A stretch of 64,000 bases of DNA from Eustoma russellianum (lineage: Eukaryota; Streptophyta; Magnoliopsida; Gentianales; Gentianaceae): positions 10,840,840 to 10,904,839 of the forward strand of contig AP025067.1 in the NCBI GenBank assembly GCA_036186865.1, written 5' to 3'. The notes below the pieces were generated by a model. The model made no database searches. It had not been told where the DNA came from and saw only the letters and a list, made by a program, of their open reading frames with translations. Positions 23,028 through 32,165 of the stretch are shown here, piece after piece. The position numbers and the translations under genes are program-made. Within the stretch, counting starts at the first letter, position 1; each line of letters opens with the position of its first letter.

Positions 23028-23256
23028 TTAGGACCAGCCTTAGAGTAACAGATAAGGTTATTGTTTTGTGATCTTAAGGTAACAGATTCGAGCCACAAAA
23101 ACAACTTATTGCATAAAGTATAAGGTAAGGCTGCGTACTTCATATCGCAAAGCGATCCGACCCCTCTCTAGACCCTGAACAAACGCATAAATGCATTAGA
23201 CCCTGAACAAACGCATAAAGCTAATGCATTGGGAACGTCTTTTTTTCACTTATGCT
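23028..23256 (+). mobile_element. tRNA-derived SINE, Au/TS-like, diverged
   Basis: A pol III box B-like AGATTCGAGCC lies at about 23090. Then come the body words AACAACTTATTGCATAAAG, AAGGTAAGGCTGCGTAC and the hairpin CGCAAAGCG, a CTAGACCCTG stretch, and a T-rich end after TAATGCATTGGGAACG. The order of these words is that of the Au-like plant SINEs. The segment ACCCTGAACAAACGCATAAA occurs twice in tandem near the 3' end. Confidence 0.7.
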
Positions 23257-24069
23257 ACAACTTGACTTGTCAAATTAGAGGCCAAGATTTGCTGAATCAC
23301 AGTTAATCTCTTTAATTATTGTTATATTACCTGAAACCTTTCATATTCAACGTATAACAATTGATTTTTACCCAAAGCTAAAAGGAAACAAGAAAAAGGG
23401 AAAATATAATGGAAACTTATAATAACAGTTCATAACGTAGATGATCATGTGATCATGTTTGTACTGAAGTAGCTACAACGCTTAGTTGGAATCAAAATAT
23501 TATTTAGAAGAGACATGAATAGTTGTACATATATTGTCTGCCTACCAATTATCCTCCCTAGACTCTAACGAGAGCTTTTGCTGTAGTTGGGATATACTGG
23601 GTCCGGATGATGATGATGCACTCTTTTATTTTTAAATAATTTCGTTGATAGTGACAATAAGTCTTTCTTTGTTACCATAGTTGACCGGAAAGTCTCAATC
23701 TCTCAAAACGAAGAAGTTATAGACAAAATGTTGTCTATTCCTACCTTTTAAACTATTTACTCTGTTTTCTAGTTACATATATCAACAATGTCACATGAGA
23801 TAGGGATCTTTACGGTCTGGAACGTAGTTCATTGGCAATCAAAAAGTAGATTGTATTGAAAATGAATACGAATATTAGAATTTTGACAATTACAGTGTGA
23901 AAGTTTTAATCTTACTGCCTGTTTCGACCTGCGTTGTACCAAATCGAAACGAAATAATCCTTTTTTTAATCTAAAAAGAGTGTTAGGTAACTTAATTTAA
24001 ATCCTTCACAAACCTCCTTGTCGTTGTTATGACCCTTGTGACCCTAATGTTTGAGTACAAATTTACACA
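23257..24069. other. Intergenic, no gene supported
   Basis: AT-rich, with no coding frame or repeat that I can name. Confidence 0.5.
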
Positions 24070-24074
24070 CACCC

Positions 24075-24290
24075 TAATAGAAAGTATTAAATCTAAGATA
24101 TGATCATATCAAATCTAAGATATAATCACATCCTAACAACTTATGTTCATAATCATATTATATTATTTGGATTTAGTGTATTTAAATATATACCATAGAT
24201 AGTGTATAGACTCGACTATAAATAGGACCTGTTGTAAAATTTTACAAATCAATGAAATACGACTTTCATTTCTGAAATTATGTTCGTACA
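24075..24290 (+). repeat. Element G 5' LTR
   Basis: Pairs with 29656-29866. A TATAAATAGG promoter word lies at 24217-24226, matching the same word near 29796 in the other LTR. The next bases, TGGTGATGCACAG, are a diverged primer site. Confidence 0.88.
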
Positions 24291-24403
24291 TGGTGATGCA
24301 CAGTGTTTCTGATCCAAACAAAACACCAAAGAAAAAACACAACAAAACACAACAGACAGTTTTTATTTGAAACTCAGACACCTTCGTATAAGTTTCTTCA
24401 TCG

Positions 24404-25560
24404 TTGCGTTATACCTATCCCGACCGAACAGCTAAAGAGATAGTCAGGCAGGATGTCGTCCAGGATGAACGAAAAACAGACAACAGTGCGTTGGCCATGC
24501 AGCTGGTCAACTTGCTAAGGGATAACCTCAGCACTCAAGTACGCAATTCGGATAACTTATTGCTGGACATAAAATTGAACAGTGAAAATTATCAATTATA
24601 GGCGCCCCTTGTGAGAAAGGTGATTGGGGGACGAGGCCGAAGCCCACACTTCACCGAGTTCCACCACCGTCGGCGGCCACTGACCCAAACTTTACTCAAT
24701 GGGAGATTAATGACCACTCTGTGTTCACTTGGCTCGCATAAAGCACTGAGCCTACTTTAGTGAACAACGTCTCACAAGCAAACCACAAAGGCGCAGTGGG
24801 ACGGACTGGCACTGACATATGGTGCTGGCACAAACTCGTTGCAGGTATTCAACCTTAATAAGAGGGCCAACTCGATCCGCCAGAATGGAGGCACACTGGA
24901 GGACCTGTAGAATAAACTCTAGAGTGTTGGATGGAAATCGACCTACGGGACCCAAATTCCATGAGGGATACAGAGGATATCACCGTGTACAACAATAAAA
25001 TTCAAGAACAGAGGTTGTTTCAACTACTGATAGCTGTAGATGACAAGTTTGACGCCATCAGAAGGGAGCTGCTGAAGAAGGAGCCTCTATTGCAAGTAGA
25101 GGAGGCCTTCTCAGTAGTCAAAAGAGAAGATACACAGATGGCGATACTGAAAGGAGTTCTCTTAGTCCAAGTGGAGACATCACAGGGAATTGGACTTGTT
25201 TGAAGGATTATGGAAGGACCGAAGAAACTTGGACCACCCCGCTCACAACAATCATTGCGGGGTGGGAGAAGGACGACAGAGCACAACTCTAGTGTACCTA
25301 TTGTGCCTGGAGAAAACACATAAAAATAGAGCGTTTCCAGCTAGTGGGATACCCTGAATGGTAGGAAGTGTAAGGAAGAAAGAAACCACTGGAACGACGG
25401 GGGACAGTGGCGCTCTAAGCACTGAAGAGGCTACTAGCACAGGCGGCGGCATCGGCATTACCAGTTGAAGCAGCGGTGCCATGGCCAAAAATGTGAGAAA
25501 GGAGAAGACAGCGGCAGAACCAAAGGAGGAGACGAAGACTGGTGAAATGAGAATAGGGTT
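24404..25560 (+). pseudogene. Element G gag remnant
   Basis: Readable blocks are SALAMQLVNLLRDNLSTQ, KLNSENYQL (stop in place of the next tryptophan), then EDITVYNNKIQEQRLFQLL and AIRRELLKKEPLLQVEEAF at 24970-25115. This is the copia Gag of the UBN2 type. A knuckle-like CTYCAWRKH near 25300 lacks its last cysteine. Two or more stops and shifts break it. Confidence 0.8.
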
Positions 25561-25830
25561 GGATATTTAAAGCCCAACCCTTCCTCTCTGGATTTCCCTG
25601 TTTTACCCCTGCATATATAAAAAAAATCACGTCACTACCCTTGAGTTGTTCTGAAAATACGCCACAAGACCAAAGTAATTTCCAAAATACGACACCTAAC
25701 CAGCCTGCTGCCCAGAATGACCTACCAGACCTAAGTTATTCCTACAATAGCACGCATGTGCCAACTAATTACCGGAATACTCCTAAATATACCAAAGTGC
25801 CCTCTGACTCCAGTGAAGCTCAAGTAAATC

Positions 25831-27210
25831 TGTTAGGATATGAAATGTTTTGATAATGTGAAAAGATGTTTTGAAAGAGTTGAAAAGGAAACCACACTTG
25901 GAATTTGAAGCAAAATGAGAAAAACACACTGTGAAACATCAATCTCTCACATGGATCGATTGATGTATACATTAGTCTTTCAAGGAGAGACATGGATCGA
26001 TCCATGTTGGAGTTGTCTAAGGTTGGAACCTTTTTGTCCAACATCGATCTTTCAAACTGGGGGACATCGATCTATCGATGTGATCAGTCTCTAAGGATAG
26101 GGACATCGATCGATCGATATAGTGAAGGTTCAAAGTTGGAACCTATCTAGAGGACATCGATCTCTCAGTTTTGGGGACATCGATCGATCGATGTCACATC
26201 AGTCTCTCAACAAGAGACTTCGATTGATCGATGTATGACATGTTCAAACTGGAATCTTTCTTAAGGACATCGATCTCTTAGTTTTGGGGACATTGATCGA
26301 TCAATGTCACATCAGTCTCTCAAGGAGAGACTTCGATCGATCGATATATGACAGGTTTAAAACTGAAGCCTCTATTGAGGACATCGATCTCTCAGTGCAG
26401 ACACATCGATCGATCGAAGTTATCCAGAATTCAAATTTTTATGACCATTGGAAAAAAATCCAAAGGAGATTCATGGGGTTTTCTCTTTTCAATCTTGCTC
26501 AAGACTTAAGATTGACTTGAAGATATGGGAGAGGCTCCAAAAACGGGATTACACCTCCTATAAATAGAAGAAGCTCAGATGATGCATTCATACACTTTCA
26601 TTATCATCAAGCTTCATTCTTAATTGTTGTAAATTTCTCTCATTTGGTTAAAAGTGCTTTTGTTAAGCCCTTATTTGATCTTCATTGTTGTAAATTGAGA
26701 GATTATAAGTCTAACACAAGAGAAACCATAACTATATGATCTCTTTTTTGTGTTTAGACTACTGAAAAAGTGTAAACCCCCACTATTTCCTTAAATCCAC
26801 TATGAGAAAGTTCTTTGAGAGAACTTTGTTGAAGCTGTGAGGTAACAAGAAGTTGTCCTTGCTTATAGCTGAAGTTGTTGTAGTTGCACAAGGTTGTTTT
26901 ATACAAGAAGTTGTTGTTGTGGTTGCTTACACTAAGTTGTTAGTGTAAGTATTGCTGTGGTTGTTCTTATTAAGAATAATAAGAAGAGTAGTTGTTGAAA
27001 ATCCACTTTGGCAAAAAAATGGTAGTGGAGTAGAATCATTTACGATTCGAATCACTCTATATCCAGTGTCTCATTCATTATCTCTCATCTCTCATTCTTG
27101 TTTTGATTTTGAATTCCATTTGAGTTGGAGATAACCAAAAACAAGAAAATTCCACAAAAACGCCCAACATTCTATTCACCTCCCTCCAGAGTGATTGTCA
27201 TGGACCTAAA
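25831..27210 (+). mobile_element. Element H: solo LTR nested in G (copia SIRE/Maximus-like)
   Basis: It is bounded by AAATC at 25826-25830 and 27211-27215. It starts TGTTAGG and ends CCTAAA, one base short of the inverted repeat CCTAACA. A TATAAATA promoter word lies at 26559-26566. The end TTCTATTCACCTCCCTCCAGAG resembles the pyrimidine-rich LTR ends of SIRE/Maximus copia elements. Nothing is coded inside. Taking it out joins the flanking element G frame. Length is 1380 bases. Confidence 0.82.
25940..26425. repeat. CGAT-rich tandem repeats inside solo LTR H
   Basis: About four degenerate units of ~110-115 bases. Each has CATCGATCGATCGATG or a variant (strict palindromes) plus CAGTCTCTCAAGGAGAGAC and a GGACATCGATCTCTCAG word. 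Palindrome cores lie near 26103, 26178, 26221, 26292, 26334 and 26404. Confidence 0.85.
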
Positions 27211-27215
27211 AAATC

Positions 27216-28250
27216 AAGTTGAAAGTCATCACCCGCACCTAAGCCCTCCTCAGAATATTCAAAAACATTCCGAGTGGATCCTAGATTATGGGACAACTGA
27301 CACCATGACATATGACTCCACTAATTTCTCCATAATCACTGCCCCACACAAAACCCATATCAAAACTGCAAATGCCGAACTAGTATCTCTTCGTGTGATT
27401 GGCCCTATCACTTTCTCCCTACAATTCACCCTCCAAAACTACTTATATGTCCCTGACTTGTCATCTAAATTATTGTCACTTAGCCAAGTTACAAAGGAAC
27501 TCAATTTTGTGGTACTAATATATCCCTGACAAGGTCGCTCAACTGAGTCAGTCTATGCTTGCCCATGAGATGGTTCATCGACAATTATGGTTGTGAAATC
27601 GTCGTCTGGGCTACCCATCTTTTGGTTATCTCAAGTTCCTTTTTCCTACTTTGTGTTTGTGTTAAACAGCACAAGATTACTTTTCGACCCAATAATACTC
27701 GTGTTGATAGTTTTTTTTCCTTGGTTCATTCCGACATCTGGGGCCTCCATAAAGGTTCCAATACTTTGTTACCTTTGTGGATATTTTTTCCCGCACGACT
27801 TGGATTCATGTTTTAAAACATAAATCAGAAGACAGCACACGGTTTCGTAACTTCTTCCAAATGATTAAAACTCAGTTTAACAAAGATGTTCGCGCCCTTC
27901 AGTCTGACAAAAAGGGAGAATACATGTCTCGAGACCTCCAAAACCGTTGTCCATGAAAATGGTATGGACCATCAAATGTCTTGTCCTAATACTATCTAAT
28001 AAAATGGGATAGCAGAACAAAAAAATCGAATTCGCCTTGAAATCACTTGTGGGATGATGATTGAGTCACATGTCCCTACATATTTGGTCTGAAGCAATTG
28101 CTACTTCCGCTTACCTATTCAATCGTTTGCCCAGAAAGATCCTTTACCGAGAGACATCTCTTCAAACATTGTCAACTCAAGTTAGTATTCCCTCCATTCT
28201 AACTCTTCCTCTTCGGGTTTTTGGATGCTCTGTCTTTATCTATACACCAA
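27216..28250 (+). pseudogene. Element G protease and integrase remnant
   Basis: The protease start reads EWILDYGTTDTMTYDSTNF, where copia elements usually have D-S-G-A, then LYVPDLSSKLLSLSQV. The pre-integrase part around 27560-27610 carries HRQLW and GLPIFWLSQ in shifted frames (usual form LGHPSFGYL). The integrase core end reads NGIAEQKNR near 28010-28030 and LWSEAIATSAYLFNRLP at 28080-28130. There are many frame breaks. Confidence 0.8.
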
Positions 28251-28539
28251 AGGCTCTAAGCTCGATCCTTGTGCTGAAAAATGTGTATTTGTCAGGTGTG
28301 CTACTCACTAATAGGGGTATCAGTGTTATAATCCCACTACTAGTCGCATTCACGTCAATATGGATTGTATTTTCCTTGAGTCCAAAAGGACCCGCTTTTG
28401 GGTGAGCCATACGACTGGTTATATAACTCCATGGGCTCGAAGACTGTCCAACAAGGGCAAGTAGATGACGCCATCAAGCAGACCTCTGATGACATAGAAA
28501 GGACTGACGTTATACAGTCTCATAAAAGTTTCAAGGCAA

Positions 28540-29060
28540 TGAAGTCTGCCAATTTAAAAAGGCCCTCTATGGACTAAAAGTCTCCGCGTGCGTGGTTCGA
28601 AAGATTTACAATGGTTATGAAATAGAGTGGCTACAGTTAAAGTAACACCGATCACACTCTCTTTTTCAAAGGGAGAAGCTGATAACTTGACTAATTATCT
28701 ATGTAGACGATATGATTATCACAAGAAGTGATCAGAAAGAAATGGCAGAACTTCGGAAGAATTTATTTGCCAAGTATGAAATGAAGGACTAAGGAGGACT
28801 CAAGCACTTTCTATAAATCAAGGTGATAAAACAAAGGGATCTTCATATCGCAGAGGAAGTATGTAATTGACTTACTAACGGAGGTGGGGATGCTAGATTG
28901 CAAACCAAAAGATGTTCCAACAGCAACAAACCTGAAATTAAGAGTCACAGATGGAGCACCACTAGTGGACCATGAACAGTATCAGAGGTTGGTGAAAAAA
29001 CTAATTTATTTGTCTCATACGCAATCAGACAATGCGTATGACGTCGGGTCGTAAGTCAGT
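28540..29060 (+). pseudogene. Element G reverse transcriptase, C-terminal half only
   Basis: It begins with KALYGLK-like and RAWFERFTMVMK readings, then YVDDMIITRSDQKEMAELRK near 28700-28760, which holds the copia catalytic YVDD. The thumb region follows (KYEMKD, stop, GGLKHFL). The first half of copia RT, before KALYGLK, is missing between about 28440 and 28540. Confidence 0.82.
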
Positions 29061-29674
29061 TCATGTACAAACCACATGCAAAACATTTGGAGGCTGCCAT
29101 ACGTATTGTGAGGCACCTGAAGGGCTCACCAGGGCGCGAAATACTCTTCAGAAAACATGGCCATCTGAATGTAGAGTTCTACACCGACGCGGACTAGGCA
29201 GGTAACCCAAATGACAAGAAGTCTACTTCATGGAATTTTGGGTTGGTTGGCGGAAATTTAGTCACTTGGAAGAGCAAGAAACAAAAAGTGGTTGCATTGT
29301 CAAGCGTAAAGGCAGAGTTCAGGGGAATTGCTAAAGGCGTCATGGAGGTCCTATGGCTGAAGAAGTTGCCGCAAGAGTTGGGTTTTCCACTGAGGAGTCC
29401 GATACAGCTTAAGTGTGATAACAAAGTTGCGGTTAGTATTTCAAAGAATCCCATGCAACATGACCGAATTAAACACGTCGAGGTAGATAAACATTTCATT
29501 AAAGAAAATTTGGAGGATGACGCTATCGAAGTACCATTTGTATGTTTGGAAGATCAACTGGCTGATATATATACTAAAACGGTGGCTGAAAAGGTGTTTG
29601 AATCAATGCCAAGCAAGTTGAACATTGAAGGCCCAACTTTCAACTTGAGGGAGAGTGATAGTGAGGATCAATAA
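29061..29674 (+). pseudogene. Element G RNase H
   Basis: The open frame 29243-29674 reads LVTWKSKKQKVVALSSVKAE, LKCDNKVAVSISKNPMQHDR with the catalytic aspartate, HVEVDKHFIKENLE and DQLADIYTK, the copia RNase H signature. The preceding block, 29080-29220, holds VEFYTDAD followed by a stop. The last line overlaps the polypurine tract at 29641-29655. Confidence 0.88.
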
Positions 29675-29866
29675 AGATATGCTCATATCCAATCTAAGGT
29701 ATGATCATATACTAATAATTTATGTCCAGAATCATATCATATCATTCTAATTTATTGTATTTAAACATATACTATATATAATGTATATACTCGTCTATAA
29801 ATAGGACATGTACTATCTTATAAATCACTAAAATACGAGTTTTATTCCTAAAATTACATTCTTACA
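29656..29866 (+). repeat. Element G 3' LTR
   Basis: It starts TGATAGTGAGG after the purine tract AACTTGAGGGAGAG and ends TTCTTACA before CACCC. It contains CTATAAATAGGACATG like the 5' LTR. Confidence 0.88.
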
Positions 29867-29937
29867 CACCCATCAAGAAATGGATCTTTACTGCTGTGTT
29901 TGTGAAGAAATTATCATCGTTTTAGTGTGAAAAATCT

Positions 29938-30012
29938 TTAGATCTAGTGGTTGAGTGTTATTTATCTCATTTCCGGGTCTCGAGTTCGATTCCCCTCCTT
30001 AATTTTTTTTAA
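29938..30012 (+). mobile_element. Short tRNA-derived SINE fragment
   Basis: The box A-like TCTAGTGGTTGAGTG and box B-like GAGTTCGATTCCC have normal spacing and are followed by a T-rich tail. The flanks do not fold into a full tRNA cloverleaf by eye, so SINE is preferred over a tRNA gene. Confidence 0.55.
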
Positions 30013-30324
30013 AATATCATCGTTTTAATTATTTAAAAGTTGTTCAGCTGCTTGGAGTGCATATATTTAGCGATCATGTTGCACGTTTCCTCGATACAAT
30101 TCTTCTATTTAATAAATTTATGCCCCTTTCCCGAAAAGAAAAAATATGACAAGTTTTTATTTTTGTTCCATTTTTATACAAAACGTAAAAATGCAATTAT
30201 ACAAAGTAACTACTTGATCCATGTAAAATATAATTAATCTATGTAAAACATTAGTATAAAAATGAATATAAGTATTATGTTAACTTTTTTTCAGTATCAA
30301 TAATGTCCTTTTTTGCGTTAACTA

Positions 30325-30490
30325 TGAGTCCAAATAAACTATCAGTTCGAGCTGCAAGAACAGGCTATTGCACAAAGTGTATTATAAGATTGCGTGACGT
30401 ACATCAGATCGTGAAGCGATCCGGTTCCTCTCCAGAACCCACAAAAATGCGGTAACCTATTGCACTGATAACACTATTTTTTTACAAATT
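30325..30490 (+). mobile_element. tRNA-derived SINE, Au/TS-like, diverged
   Basis: Box B-like CAGTTCGAGCTG, then ACAGGCTATTGCACAAAG, the GCGTGACGTACATCAGATCG segment, the hairpin GATCGTGAAGCGATC, CTCCAGAACCC, and a T-run after GCACTGATAAC. It is the same family as 23028-23256. Confidence 0.65.
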
Positions 30491-31017
30491 AAACAATGAT
30501 CGAAATCATCATTCAAGTCAAATTTTCTAGTCAAATGATTAATCCTTCAAGTGAAACACCGATTCTAAAAAGAAATTTATAAATATTATATATATAAGGG
30601 ACAATTGTAGTGTAAGTAACCAACATAGCATGATTTAAAATGGCTGAAAAAGTGGGAGTCATGCGGTCATCCACTTCCTCACGGTTAGAAAATTTATATT
30701 CCCATTTCAAACAATTTTCACTTTTCACATGTAAATTTACCTTCTTTTGTTTAAAAGGGTTAAAAGTCATTGCTAAAACAGAAGGGACCATGAAAGAAGC
30801 AAAAAAAGTACACATATTTCAAGAATCGTTATTTATTCAGGGAAAACAAAAGGAAAGAGTAATAATTGTAACTATTGCACACCATTCAACCTCCTTTATT
30901 TTAATTTCTGGATGTTTCAGAAAAAGTTAAAATTTTTTATATTTTAGAGTATTATATTGCTTTCTTCAACATTTGATGATTCAAACTTTTTTAAGTGTTT
31001 GAATTGTTTATATTGCA
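30491..31017. other. Upstream region of the RINGv gene
   Basis: AT-rich, no coding support. It must contain the promoter of the gene that follows. I could not place a single convincing TATA box. Confidence 0.4.
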
Positions 31018-31190
31018 GGCAACCCATCTCTGTTTCTATATGAATTTGAATCTTCAGAGCTGACAAAGTCCACACTCAATCTCTTGCTTCATTCCAAAAT
31101 TTGGATTTTTCATTTACAGAAACATCAACAATAAGGAAACAGTTAAAGAGTTAGAGCTTTCTTAGCTTGAAGATATCCGATCCCCTTCTT
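31018..31190 (+). other. 5' untranslated exon of the RINGv gene (start uncertain)
   Basis: A donor CTT|GTAAGTTTCT at 31191 and an acceptor TTTCAG|GATTATC ending at 32078 fit a leader intron of 888 bases. The second leader exon, 32079-32165, has no ATG before the start codon at 32166. The intron contains a run of 20 A at 31443-31462 and a long T run near 31927-31944. The transcription start is a guess. Confidence 0.55.
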
Positions 31191-32165
31191 GTAAGTTTCT
31201 CTGACTTGATTGCTTTCCCTTTTTTTTTTCGTATATTCTTAAATATTCTCATCTTTCTGGTGGTGATTACTGATTTCTTCCTCATACCTTTGTATTTGTG
31301 CAAAAGGCCACTTTTTTCCTTCAGGGAATCAAAGTTTTCCTTCTTTGCCTATCCTCATCTCTTATTTGTTTCGTTTTCTTGAGGTTGCAGTAAATTTGCT
31401 TTAAAGTTTATCCTTCTGTAACCATTGCCCCAGCCCCCCCACCAAAAAAAAAAAAAAAAAAAACCTGAACCCTTTCAGTTTTTTCTTAGGTGGGTTCTTT
31501 TTCTTTCCATTTGTGTAGTAGAAATCCGCCTTGTTGGCTACTTTTAGCTCGAAGAAGTTTTCTTTCTTGGTTTATAGAAAGAAAAGGTGAAATTCATCTT
31601 TTATCAATGTTCAAATTTTCTTTTTGTTGTTGTTTTTTTCATCTGGAGCTGCTGAGGAGTTTTTGGAGCTAGGTATGACCCTCAAAGATGCATCTTGCAG
31701 TAATTTTGGCTTATTTGTATTTACTCTTCATGTACCTTTGGCCCGATAAAGAGGAGCAAGATAATTTGCTTCTATCTTCTGACAAATTGTTTGTTGTATA
31801 TAGACATGTGCATTGGGTTCTTGTTATATATTGCCTTATTGTACATAGAATGTGCAACCTTGAGGTTTTGTGTTTTAAATTCTTGCAGTAGTGTTCAGCG
31901 ACTTCCTTAACTTGGTGCCTTAAACCTTTTTTTTTTTTTTTTTTGGGGGTCGAAGCTCCCAATTTGGTACTGCATTTTCATGTTGCTGAAGTCCCTTGAG
32001 ATTTGTAGGCTTTGGTGTTTATGGATTCAGTGCTCGAATTTGATATCGGATTCTTTTGGCTGCTGTTTGATGTTTCAGGATTATCAGGGGAGAGCCTTGC
32101 GTGTTACTGAAGTTCAGTTTGCCGACTTTGTATAGTTCCCTGTTAGAGGGTTTTGGTTACTTAAG

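Larger units (their letters stand above)
24075..29866 (+). mobile_element. Element G: Ty1/copia retrotransposon, decayed
   Basis: LTRs of 216 bases (24075-24290) and 211 bases (29656-29866) are flanked by CACCC at 24070-24074 and 29867-29871. The right LTR starts TGATAG and the left TAATAG, so the left terminal G is mutated; both end in TACA. Order inside is gag, protease, integrase, RT, RNase H on the plus strand, with integrase before RT, which defines Ty1/copia. Solo LTR H interrupts it between gag and protease. The N-terminal half of RT is missing and there are many stops, so it is dead. Confidence 0.9.

Noticed and set aside
29938..30012. Possible tRNA gene
   Set aside because: Box A and box B words exist, but no cloverleaf could be drawn and a T-rich tail follows; SINE is the better explanation.
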